Below are positions 1 to 10,624 of a stretch of 64,000 bases of DNA, in pieces. The first letter of the stretch is position 1. Each line of letters begins with the position of its first letter. The stretch comes from Pardosa pseudoannulata (lineage: Eukaryota > Arthropoda > Arachnida > Araneae > Lycosidae): assembly GCA_032207245.1 (NCBI GenBank), contig CM063504.1, positions 22,207,565-22,271,564 on the forward strand, read 5' to 3'. A program made the position numbers and the translations under genes. The notes beneath the pieces were generated by a model. It was not told where the DNA came from. It worked only from the letters and a program-made list of their open reading frames with translations, and did no database searches.

Positions 1-95
1 GTAAAAAGGTGCTGTTCACTCTTTACGTTTAGGTTTTTCACAGTCGATTTTCAGACCTAATTTTGATTTTAACCAATCTGCTTAAAAATACAAAA
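1..95. repeat. Leader copy 1 preceding the 224-bp tandem array
   Basis: This ~95-bp stretch (beginning with gtgctgttcactctttacg near position 9) recurs almost unchanged at about 1264-1360, an offset of about 1,262 bp. In both places it is followed directly by the same tandem array. The 5' side is cut by the window edge. I see no coding potential. It behaves as a fixed boundary module of the array rather than as a monomer. Confidence 0.8.
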
Positions 96-904
96 TGTAA
101 TTAAAAATAAATGCATGTAAAAGTGGTTAAAATTTTAAAGTAAAATATTAATTATTTCAAAAGTTTATAATTAAGAACTGTTTCAAAAGCACATTATTTG
201 AAAATAATCATTGCTCATTCATTTTACCCATAATAGAGCCATCATTATCTATGGGAAAATAGCTTTCGATATTCAGGCATATTTAATTTTGTTTAAATCA
301 ATCTCGTGAATTGAAAATGGTCATTAGTATTAAATGCATGTAAAAGTGGTTAAAATTTCAAAGTAAAATATTAATTATTTCAAAAGTTTTAATTAAGAAT
401 TGTTCCAAAAGTACGTTATTTGAAAATAATCATTGTGCATTCTTTTTACCCATAACAGAGTCATCATTATAGGAAACGTGCATTCAATTTTCAGGCATAT
501 TTAATTTTATTTCTAATTCATCTCGTGAAAATTTAGAATGTCATTAGCATTAAATGCATGTAAAAGTGGTTAAAATTTTAAAGTAAAATATTAATTATAT
601 CAAAAGTTTTTAATTAAGAATTCTCCCAAAAGTGCATTATTTGAAAATAATCATTGCTCATTCTTTTTACCCATAATAGAGCCATCATTATCTATGGGAC
701 TAGAGCTTTCAATTTTCAGGCATATTTAAATTTGTTTTTAATCAATCTCGTGAAAATTGAAAATATCATTAGTATTAAATGCATGTAAAAGTGGTTAAAA
801 TTTCAAAGTAAAATATTAATTATTTCAAAAGTTTTTAATTAAGAATTGTTTCAAAAGTGCATTATTTGAAAATAATCATTGCTCATTCTTTTTACCCATA
901 GTAA
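96..904. repeat. 224-bp tandem repeat array, block 1 (about 3.6 units)
   Basis: The landmark aatgcatgtaaaagtggtt recurs near 109, 332, 552 and 777, a spacing of 220-225 bp. Each unit also carries tacccataatagagccatca and ttcaggcatatttaattt. Units differ by scattered substitutions and small indels. There is no sustained open frame. It is satellite-like non-coding DNA. Confidence 0.93.
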
Positions 905-1263
905 AGCTCAAACTATGACATTGGATAAGTAATGAACACAGCAGAATTTGCTATTGCTCCATAGGATCTACTTGTTAAGAGAAGTTGAGCTGTCTTGCTG
1001 CGCTGTAAGGATTAAATATACTATGCCTAGATCACTTCACTGGATTTCTTTAAACACTGAGGGGATATATTTTTTCCCGATTCAGGATGAATTTATTATA
1101 TTTTTGTATCTTTTTTTTCCCTGTATTTTTATATTTCAGAGAATTTGTCACACGATCACGATTATTCTAAGCTGTATTATATATAAAAGAGAAAAAGAAA
1201 TTCATTTAATCTTTTGCTATGAGCATTTTCGAATAAGATAAAAATGTAAGTTACAAGAGAATA
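905..1263. other. Non-repetitive spacer between the two array blocks
   Basis: This 360-bp segment separates block 1 from leader copy 2 and does not match the 224-bp monomer. A 97-codon open stretch on the plus strand (948-1241) is rich in Ile, Phe and Cys, matches no family I know, and begins at a non-ATG codon. I treat it as chance. It could be the flank of an older insertion or the 3' end of the leader-array unit. Confidence 0.6.
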
Positions 1264-1360
1264 TAAAAAAGTGCTGTTCACTCTTTACGTTTAGGTTTTT
1301 GACAGTCGACTTCAGACCTAATTTTGATTTTAACCAATCTGCATAAAAATACAAAACGTT
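1264..1360. repeat. Leader copy 2 preceding the 224-bp tandem array
   Basis: Near-identical to positions 1-95, with a few substitutions and a short deletion in the segment after cagtcga. It is followed, after a short tgtatactagttggtatac-type local repeat, by the second and longer block of the 224-bp array. Confidence 0.8.
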
Positions 1361-3419
1361 ATTAGTATAAAGTGTATACTAGTTGGTATACTAGTTAGTA
1401 TTGTTAGTATTAGTGTATTAAATGCATGTAAAAGTGGTTAAAATTTCATTGTAAAATATTAATTATTTCAAAATTTTATAATTAAGAATTGTTCCAAAAG
1501 TACATTATTTGAATATAATCATTGCGTTCTTTTTACCCATATCAGAGTCATCATTATCTATGGGAAAAGAGCTTTCAATTATCAGCCATATTTAATTTTA
1601 TTATGAATCAATCTCGTGAATTGAAAATGTCATTATTATTAAATGCATGTAAAAGTGGTTAAAATTTCATAGTAAAATATTAATTATTTCAAAATTTTTA
1701 ATTAAGATTTGTTCCAAAAGTACTCTATTTAAAAATAATCACTGCGCATTCTTTTTACCCATAATAGAGCCATCATTATCTATGGGAAAAGAGTTTTCAA
1801 TTTTCAGGCATATTTAATTTTATTTTTAATTCATCTCGTGAAAATTTAGAATGTCATTATTATTAAAGGTATGTGAAAATTTCAAAGTAAAGTAATAATT
1901 ATTTCAAAAGTTTTTAATTAAGAATTGTTTCAAAAGTACTTTATTTGAAAATAATCATTGCACTTTCGTTTTACTCATAATAGAGCCGTCATTATCTATG
2001 GGAAAAGAGCTTTCAATTTTCAGGCATATTTAATTTTGTTTTCATCAATCTCGTGAATTGAAAATGTTCATTAGTATTAAATGCATGTAAAAGTGGTTAA
2101 AATTTCAAAGTAAGGTATTAATTATTTCAAAAGTTTTTAATTAAGAATTGTTCCAAAAGTACAATATTTGAAAATAATCATTGCGCATTCTTTTTACCCA
2201 TAACAGAGTCATCATTATCTATGAGAAAAGAGCTTTCAATCTTCAGACATATTTAGTTTTGTTTTTAATCAATTTCGTGAAAATTTAGAATGTCATTATT
2301 ATTAAATGCATGTAAAAGTGGTTAAAATTTCAAAGTAAAATATTAATTATTTCAAAAGTTTTTAATTAAGAATTGTTCCAAAAGTACATTATTTGAAAAT
2401 AATCATTGAGCATTCTTTTTACTCATAATAGAGCCGTCATTATCTATGGGAAAAGAGCTTTCAATTTTCAGGCATATTTAATTTTGTTTTTAATCCTTCT
2501 CAGGAAAATTTAAAATGTCATTAGTATTAAATGCATCTAAAAGTGGTTAAAATTTCAAAGTAAATTATTAATTATTTCAAAAGTTTTTAACTAAGCATTG
2601 TTTCAAAAGTACATTATTTGAAAATAATCATTGCGGATTCTTTTTACCCATAATAGAGTCATCATTATCTATGGGAAAAGAGCTTTCAATTTTCAGGCAT
2701 ATTTAATTTTGTTTTCAACAATCTCGTGATTTGAAAATGTTCAGTAGTATTAAATGCATGTAAAAGTGGTTAAAATTTCAAAGTAAAATATTAATTATTT
2801 CAAAGGTTTTAATTAACATTTGTTTCAAAAATACATTATTTGAAAACAAACACTGAGCATTCTGTTTATTCATAATAGAGCCGTCATTATCTATGAGAAA
2901 AGAGCTTTCAACTTTCAGGCATATTTAGTTTTGTTTTTAATCAATCTCGAGAAAATTTAAAATGTCATTAGTATTAAATGCATGCAGAAGTAGTTAAAAT
3001 TTCAAAGTAAAGTATTAATTATTTCAAAAGTTTATAATTAGGAATTATTTCAAAAGTTTATAGCTAAGAATTATTTCAAAAGTACATTATTTGAAAATAA
3101 TCATTGCGCATTCTTTTTACCCATAATAGATCTACCCCATTATCCCACCATTGTTTCCCACCATACCATATGTTTCCCACCATTATCTATGGGAAAAAGT
3201 CTTTCAATTTTCAGGCATATTTAATTTTTTTTTCATCAATCTCGTGAATTGAAAATGTTCATTAGTATTAAATGCATGTAAAAGTGGTTAAAATTTCAAA
3301 GTAAAATATTAGTTATTTCAAAAGTTTTTAACTAAGAATTATTTCAAAAGTACATTATTTAAAAATAATCATTGCGCATTCTTTTTAACCATAATAGAGC
3401 CATCATTATCTGTAGGAAG
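1361..3419. repeat. 224-bp tandem repeat array, block 2 (about 9 units)
   Basis: The same monomer as block 1 recurs with the landmark near 1421, 1641, 1865 (degenerate), 2080, 2306, 2528, 2751, 2979 and 3270. The last interval is longer. It contains a local duplication of tttcaaaagttta near 3030-3070 and a three-fold tttcccaccat expansion near 3135-3185. It ends abruptly around 3415. No coding potential. Confidence 0.93.
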
Positions 3420-4333
3420 CATATTGGCTTTTCGAATAAAACTTGGTATTATGAGCATTCACGTAAAATAGTAATAATGGTGAAAATATTAATTTTTTTC
3501 TCTATAAAATGTCTTTAAGAATTCTGTTATGTAGATAAAGGAGCAACTGTGTTTTTTAAAATACATTAAATATAACTATATTTTATTTTATTTGCGTTAA
3601 TATATTTTAAAGGAACCAAATAGCTAAAAAGAAATATCAAAGGATTTATTCTTTATAAAATATCTTTAACTGTTAGTTCGATGGTGTACAGAAATGGAGT
3701 GACTGCACCAAAATTATTAAATTTATCTTTTATATTAGTTTCTAAAACGTAAATAGTTAATACATTTCAGAAGAACTAAACAATTAAAGATATATCTGGA
3801 CTAATTTAAGTATTCATATAAAGATTTTTTATGAAACGCGTAAAGTTGTTTTTAATAGCAATACAACTATATGATATATCATGATAAAAATTATATCTAT
3901 AAAATAATACTTTATTTAATACCCATTCTTTGTCGTATTTCCAAAGTTAATGAGATAAAAAGAATTTTTACTCAAATTCAACTCAACTAAAAGCCAACTG
4001 TCTTCTTAACTTCAAAAGACATTATACTAGTAAATAATTTAGACTATAGTTTTAATACAAGATGGTTATCCTGTTTTTGTCAAAAGTTATTACTTTTATA
4101 AAGTCTGCAAGAAAAAATTTTAACATTTGTTTTAAAAAGAAAGGCAAGTTATGTATACGCTTTAGCTTTAAACATTTTTTTATTATTATTAAAGTATTTT
4201 CAGCATTTAACAGTGTATTATTTTAATTTCAAAACTTCTCCGAGGAATAAAGGTAACGTCTTAGAGTAGAATGTATATTATACTTATACTTTAAATGACG
4301 AACTAGGAGAAAGAAGATTAAGATATAATAAGT
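3420..4333. other. AT-rich non-coding DNA, possible old duplication
   Basis: No gene or element is recognised. Positions about 3490-3640 and 3645-3800 look like two highly diverged copies of one ~160-bp segment, both containing a tataaaat-tctttaa core followed by a gtt/ggag motif. This is a weak call. Confidence 0.4.
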
Positions 4334-4858
4334 ACCTCATTTGGACTAGAATATTAAAATACCTAATCTATATGTCAATTAAGACTGTAAAATGCGATAC
4401 AGCAAACGAAGCGAGAAAATTTTGAAATACTGAAGGAATACTCATTTTGACTAGAATATTAAAACTCCTAATCTATAAGCAAAATAAGAGGATACAAAAC
4501 AGTACAGCAAATGAAGCGAGAAAATTTTGAAAAGCTGAAGGAATACTCATTTTGACTAGAATATTAAAACTCCTAATCTATAAGCAAAATAAGAGTATAC
4601 AAAACAGTACAGCAAATGAAGCGAGAAAATTTTGAAAAGCTGAAGGAATACTCATTTTGACTAGATTATTAAAATACCTAATCTATAAGCAAAATAAGAG
4701 TATACAAAACGATACAGCAAATGAAGGGCGAAATTTTTGAAAAGCTGAAGGATTACTCATTTTGACGAGAATATTAAAACACCTAGTCTATAAGCAAAAT
4801 AAAATAATCCAAAGAGATACAGGAAATGAAGCTAGAACATTTTGAAAAGCTGAAGGGC
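4334..4858. repeat. 105-bp tandem repeat array, five units
   Basis: The string ctcattttgac recurs at 4441, 4546, 4651 and 4756, exactly 105 bp apart, with a more diverged first unit at about 4336. Each monomer also has cctaatctataagcaaaata and gcgagaaaattttgaaaagc. The array ends at about 4858 after gctgaaggg. Non-coding. Confidence 0.93.
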
Positions 4859-6600
4859 ATCACAAAACATTAAATATAAGATTTTTCTCTTATTTTTCGC
4901 CTTATAACATCTTTTTTAATTATTACATACATGAGGTTTTTAGCATTTGTTCTTTATACGTTTTTAATTATTTTTTTAATTTACTTTATTTTTAAAAAAT
5001 AAGAACTTTTTTATAAAGTGAAAAGTCGGAATTTGTTTCAACAATTTTAAAAGTTTTCCGACATACTGTGAGGAGACGCACAACACAGAGTTTCATTAAT
5101 TATTTTTGATTTATTGCAAGCAATAATAATTATGTATGATTCTCCACCTATTTAATTTTATAAAAAGTATCAGAAATATTACACCAGGAAATTGAATTTT
5201 CGAAAAGCTAAAATAATATTTAAAATTCCACTACAATTTCTATACATACTAAATAAAATAAACAACAGTGAGAAAAGTTTATCTGAAGGTCTATAATACA
5301 TTTACTGTGAAAATTTGAAGTCAATATAAGCAAAAGTTTTTTATTTACAATTTTTGTAAGTTGATATAATACCATTTTCAGTAGAATGTATGTAAATTTA
5401 TATAGTTCTTTTAAAAGTTATGATATTAAATGCAAAAATTATATAGTTTTACTGGTTATAATTAGAATATTTCAAATGAGTTTGTTTTAAACGATTCCAA
5501 AATGTTAAAAAAATTTTTAATTTTAAAATTTAAAATTTAATTATTTTTGACGGTCTAAAGATGATGTGTGCTATTAATATTATCACTGGAATTTTCATCT
5601 AAATACAGAAGCAAAAAATTCAGATAAAAAAAGCATGGGAATTTTTTTTTTTTTTATCAGGGAAAGCATCACAATACTTGACTTACTATCATTACAGTAT
5701 GGTATATTGTTATCAAGTATTGCTATTATCATTAAATGGAAAGTATCATGAAATATTTGTGTCAATCGAAACGTTTACTTCTATAAATTAAACTGCCTTT
5801 ATAAATAACTTACAAATTATTTATAGACATGCATAAGAGGAATTCATATAATAATTCGCAACAATATTTTTCAAAAATTCTTCAATTCCATGATATAACA
5901 ATATTTAAACAATATCTCTGAGAAAAGAAATTAAATTCATACATTCCATATTCATGGTTATTTATGAAATCTATTTTTGAATTTTTGTTAGTTTTGGATA
6001 TTGCGACAGATTTAACACATCTATATTTTATTTTATGCTGAAAAGCAATGGATTACTATGCTCTTTTTGTGTATTTGCACTTATAATGCTAAAAAAGTTC
6101 TATGTTTTAATTTCAGTGATCTATAAAACCCGTCTTTTAGATCAATCTGGAGGCAATTTGCCAAATCTTTTCAGGTAATGTGACGTAATACAATCATATT
6201 TTTCAAAACGTGGCTAAGTTTATGCAAAAGAGATTCCTTCAATCATTTAAGACTATTATTTGCTTTTTATAATATATCCTATTAATATTTTATCATATTT
6301 AATTCAGGAAGTAATAACTTCGAGAAAATTTTTACTTGTATTACTTTCAGAAACACATACCGCAGTGGTCCTAACCTGTGTTTCGTGACCTCTCCAAAGA
6401 ATGAAATTTGATCGACATTAAAGGAAATTACATCAGGAATATTAATTTGATAAGTTACATTTTCTGCTTTGCTATGCATATTTCAGCCTTTTTTCCGGAA
6501 AAAAGTATAAAAAATATCCAGACACATATAAAGACTTCCCGCCACACTACTCCTAAACACCTTATGACACCACAGACATTGACTCTAAAAAGCGCTTGGT
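4859..6600. other. AT-rich DNA with no recognised feature
   Basis: Long A/T homopolymer runs and stop codons in every frame. The only open stretches are 60-70 codons, have no recognisable motif and overlap each other on both strands. Nothing supported here. Confidence 0.6.
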
Positions 6601-7620
6601 GAGTCACAAAAGTTGGGATCTGCGACTCTAAGGTCTTTGAGGATATGACATACTCCTCAAAATATTGCGTCATAGGTAAATAAGTGAGATGTAACACTAA
6701 AATTCCCGAGAGACATTCAGAGCGGAGGCCAAGAAAGACACAAAAATTAATAGATGTTCCATCGCAGTCTCGGCAATCCATTCAGCAATATGTCAAGCCC
6801 GTACTTTAAAAATAAATAAAAGGGCATGTGCCGCCCGTAAACAGAAAATTCACTGCCGGAATTAACTTCAGTCTCGCTGATATCTGTCTTTGAGTATCAT
6901 CATAAATCGCTTCCCTAGCAGTTACAATTCGGGATCCATTAATTTTTGCTGGTATTCTCTGGACACGCTCCAAAACTTTTTCGGCTCTTTCCACAACTCG
7001 GGGCAAATAAAAACAAGTTCTTAAAAATACACAATACTTTGCCCTTAAAGACTAGGGTGGGGGGAAGATTTATCGCGAGACTATTACGGCTGTGCTTTGT
7101 TGGGGGGACATCCAGTATTACAGAGAAACTGTCTTCGACGTCACGTTCCAGCAAATGAGGACATTTTTCTTCTGCAAACTGAACAGGTGTCTTGTGGGAG
7201 AAAAAAAAAGTTGAAACCAGTCTGGGGTGGTTGAAATAGACTTCTTTTCTTTCCTTTGCTAATTTTCAAGTTATCTGTGAATCTACACCCTCGAAATTCG
7301 GGTGCTTGAAACTTCCAAGAACATTGCTGAGCTAAAATTAAACTACAGACTACATACGAAATTAGTAAGTTATTATAAAGACGGGGCTTAAGGTATCATC
7401 TATCTTCCGATATTTAACACTTCCTTGCCGAAATATTTCTTACTGGCAAACTTTGCACTTGCTTTGCTACTAATAACCGACGTTTTCCTTGTAAGAAAAC
7501 CTCGCTTCGTCTAGAATCCAAAAAGTTTCCTAACTTGTAATGGTACAAGTGAATCACTTTTTCTGTGCTTTCTTTCACTATGACGCAGAATCTGACTTTC
7601 AGTAAACTCTTAATCATATA
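6601..7620. other. Compositionally richer unique segment, function unknown
   Basis: G+C is visibly higher than in the surrounding DNA, especially 6700-7170, with no internal repeat. Short open frames exist on both strands (for example 6939-7154 minus) but they overlap, lack recognisable motifs, and have no clear splice-flanked structure. It could hold a regulatory element, an unrecognised exon or an old element. Conservation data would decide. Confidence 0.4.
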
Positions 7621-7662
7621 TGGCTATATGTACATAATAATAATAATAATGAAAATAAACTT

Positions 7663-7675
7663 CTGTTTGTAAAAA
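7663..7675. repeat. Target-site duplication, left copy (SINE copy 1)
   Basis: The 13-bp string ctgtttgtaaaaa here is repeated exactly at 7858-7870, bracketing the SINE. Confidence 0.85.
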
Positions 7676-7857
7676 GCCGAAAGACGGCCGATTGGTTAGG
7701 GTACTGGACATCGATACCGGAGTTTGTGGGTTCGAATCCCACTATGACATGGATGTTCGTAGCCATTCGGAATCGGCTTTAAGCTGTAGGTCCCGGTCTC
7801 ATTAGCCCTCCTGTTGCAAAAAGTAGACCGTAGCACTCCAAACCGAACCAAACCAAC
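7676..7857 (+). mobile_element. tRNA-derived SINE, full-length copy 1
   Basis: A 182-bp retroposon. The 5' part looks like a tRNA promoter: an A-box-like region near acggccgattggttaggg and a clear B box ggttcgaatcccac at about 7730. The body, shared by all copies in the window, runs through gttcgtagcc, aatcggctttaag, taggtcccggtctcattag and gtagaccgtagcactccaaa. It ends in an (AACC)n-like tail. Exact 13-bp direct repeats flank it, as expected for LINE-mediated retroposition. It is transcribed by RNA polymerase III if active and encodes no protein. I cannot name the family or the parental tRNA with certainty. Confidence 0.9.
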
Positions 7858-7870
7858 CTGTTTGTAAAAA

Positions 7871-8640
7871 ATACAACACTAAATAAGAATGACGCGATTG
7901 TGCCTAAATTTTCAGCGAATGTTAAATAAAATGTGTTATGCAAACGACTATCATTTCAAAGTCATCATACATGAGTGAGCTGAGCAGCGCTCTTTACACT
8001 GCTATTAATGCCGTATAAATAGAAGACTTTAGCGGGACGTTGAAAATAATCTTTAGTTATCTGCTAGTAGTGGTAAACGTTAGGTGAGACGTAACTATGA
8101 AAGAGGGCAACATTTCAACAGCTTATGTTTGAACTGGGGTGAATATCAACCTTCGTGAAGGAGGATTTTTCTATCTGGAAATAGCGACTAGTATGCAGCG
8201 TAAAAAATATATACTATACGAGAGTGGAAGCAATGGACTTCCAAGGAGATTTGCGGTTGCAAATGTCATGGTAGCCTAGTATATCCAAATCTATAGCCAA
8301 ACTTTATCTAGAACATTATTTCTGCTCCTTGGGCATACATTGCATCATCTAAGGATTTTCAAGATTTCTTACATCAATAGCTTTATTTCAAATCAACTTG
8401 AATAGTTTTTACAATTGTTGTAGTTTTCAAACATACATTTCACTCTTTCTTAATGTTTATACATTCTTCATAATCATTATCGTACTCTTTATTTACATCA
8501 TTACTCATGATTTTTATAATTTAACATCATTTTTACACGAATAATTTGGAGACTGTATTTCATCTATTTTGTATAAGTTGTAGGAAAAGTGCGATAGCGG
8601 ATAACAAAATAAATTGTTACAAGATATTTTACATTTTAAA
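7871..8640. other. No recognised feature
   Basis: Unique AT-rich sequence between the SINE and the Tc1-like remnant. It may include the 5' non-coding part of that transposon, but I could not locate terminal inverted repeats. Confidence 0.5.
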
Positions 8641-8751
8641 GTCTACTGTTTCTAATATTTCACATATATACATACCTCACTGTCCAGTGGCCAGTCAGCA
8701 ATCCTCCTCTAGAACCAGACCACTCAGAAATCCGGGAGTTGAAACCGAAAA

Positions 8752-9538
8752 GTGACATCAATGCATGATGATAGACACTTGGTTTGCATGGGTCTGACAG
8801 ACCGTATTGTTTCATCTCGAGAATTGGTAATGCATTGGCCCACTGCTACAGGGATTCTTCTAGTCTGCTGCAAGAAATCCCTATACAATATCCTCCTCAC
8901 TCACAACCTCTCCGGCTACATTGGGTTCATGAACATAGAGGCTGGAGTGCAAATTGGCAGGAGATTTTTCTGAATCCCGTTTCAGTTTATGGGACCAAGA
9001 TGGTCGTTTTCATGTTAGATGCTATACTGGTGAAGGTAAACTTCCAGAGTGTATTTATGAAAGTCATGCTAGACAAGCACCCGGAGTTTTAGTTTCGCGT
9101 ATCATGGACGATCTCAGTTGCTACTAATTGTAGATAATCTTAAAAGTAGCAGGTTCATCAGTGAGCGCTGGAGCTCGAAGTCGTTATTTATCTTTTAGGC
9201 ATTTCTGGGACTGCCTTTAAACACGTCTTAAACACTAATGTAACATGTGAACAATACATGTCGGCCTGTTACAATAGTTATTCAAGACTTCTTTTAAACA
9301 AAACACATACAGCTTTTTCTGTGGATGGCTAATTCTGTGATACATGACCTATTGAACATAAGTTAGGTTTTGTTGGTCAATCTCTCACTCGTAATTTTCA
9401 TCCTCCAACTCCAGCTGGTGAACTTTGTACACACATACAAATAATACGGACACTCAAGCAGACATTCAAAGTCTGTTTGACTCCTTGCCAAGTCATGTAG
9501 CAGCAGTTATTAAAGAGGAGGGGAATTACAATAAATAA
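8752..9538 (+). pseudogene. Tc1-family DNA transposase remnant (frameshifted)
   Basis: A broken DDE transposase of the Tc1 clade of Tc1/mariner elements. Frames read in order give familiar Tc1 blocks: DDRHLVCMGLTDRIVSSREL (8764 on, N-terminal DNA-binding part); LRLHWVHEHRGWSANWQE then, after a one-base shift near 8968, SESRFSLWDQDGR and LPECIYESHARQAPGV (8969-9100, first half of the catalytic core, where SDESRF carries an acidic residue in active relatives and one residue is lost here); RPVTIVIQDFF near 9265; VGQSLTRNFHPPTP (9375 on); and the C-terminal ADIQSLFDSLPSHVAAVIKE before TAA at 9536-9538. At least three frameshifts, a stop and a missing middle segment make it dead. Terminal repeats were not found. 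Confidence 0.85.
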
Positions 9539-9761
9539 TTATTCCGAACACATATTTTTTTCTTCTAAGAAAATTTGATCATTTGTCTGTATTAATACAA
9601 GTTTCTGATGATCACTTCATGATGTTGTATTTTTTACAAACAAGAATATATATCCTTGTATTATTTTAACTACGTTATAAAATTAATCTAAAGCTATTTA
9701 TACTTCACATAAAACATTTTAGTTTAACTACTAAATATCCTCTATTTACTAATAATATATT

Positions 9762-10487
9762 TAACGAGGCGCATCCAGAAAGTAAGTTTCCCAATGCTTT
9801 CCCCTTTAAAGTAAACATAATTAGCCGTGTGAAATGAGCGTGCATAACAGATCTATGACGTATTGTTCATATGCCAGCTGGACAAGTCTCGATTCGTTAT
9901 TCAGTAGCGGGGTATCAGTGGTTCGAAATGGAAACTAATTCCTTCTCCCACCGCCTTCAATGTTCGGTCGGTGATCTTGAATGCACAAAGTATTGCGCCA
10001 ATTCAAAGTAATCGTCAACTCTGTCAGGTCTATGAGCCGAAAGTGACACCCGAACACAAAATTCAACGCTTAGGAGCAGTTCTGGCATTTCTGCTACGGT
10101 ATCACGATGACGGCTACGTGTTCCTCGACAGAATCGTCACGGGCAATGAGACTTGGATGTCGCACTTTACCTCAGAAACCAAGCAACTGTAAAGGCATTG
10201 GCGTCATAGTGGATCTCATGCAGGAACAAATTCAAGAAAACTCTGTCGGTACGGAAAGAGATGTTCACGGTGATCTGGATCAGGGAGGCTGGTTCCATTC
10301 ACAGGCGGCAGAGTTCTACGACAGAGGGATACAAAAGTTGATCCCACAATACAAGTGTCTCAATTTTGGTGGTGGATATGTTGAAAAATAACTGAAATAT
10401 TACTGTACTTGTTGCCAATAAATATGTCCGTGAAAGTGTGAGTTCTTTTTTCTTTTAAATAGGAAACTTACTTTCTGGATGCGCCTC

Positions 10488-10490
<3 letters not shown>
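9762..10490 (+). mobile_element. Internally deleted mariner element with both inverted ends
   Basis: Terminal inverted repeats of about 27 bp, starting cgaggcgcatccagaaagta, lie at 9765-9791 and, inverted, at 10462-10488, and they match without mismatch. TA flanks both ends, with one extra base on the left side. The element is about 725 bp, whereas complete mariners are near 1.3 kb. It carries a deleted transposase (separate entry) and an AATAAA near 10421. Intact ends with a dead transposase mean it could only move in trans. The right TA runs directly into a (TA)n microsatellite. Confidence 0.92.
9971..10391 (+). pseudogene. mariner transposase, two internal deletions
   Basis: Three blocks of a mariner (SETMAR-like) transposase are joined. 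Block 1, LNAQSIAPIQSNRQLCQVYE (9977-10036), is from the N-terminal helix-turn-helix region. A jump near 10040 leads to block 2, VTPEHKIQRLGAVLAFLLRY and then LDRIVTGNETWMSHF (10042-10190), which contains the family's TGDETW region with Asn replacing the first catalytic Asp. A second jump near 10280 leads, in another frame, to the C-terminal end GWFHSQAAEFYDRGIQKLIP...YVEK and TAA at 10389-10391. The other two acidic residues and the linker are gone. It is non-functional. Confidence 0.88.
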
Positions 10491-10571
<81 letters not shown>

Positions 10572-10572
10572 A

Positions 10573-10621
<49 letters not shown>
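10489..10621. repeat. (TA)n microsatellite
   Basis: About 130 bp of almost pure TA with small interruptions near 10567-10585. It begins at the mariner target-site TA. Confidence 0.97.

Positions 10622-10624
<3 letters not shown>

Noticed and set aside
8784..9092. 102-codon open frame as an intact gene
   Set aside because: It mixes correct and shifted frames of the Tc1 transposase. The real homology changes frame near 8968.
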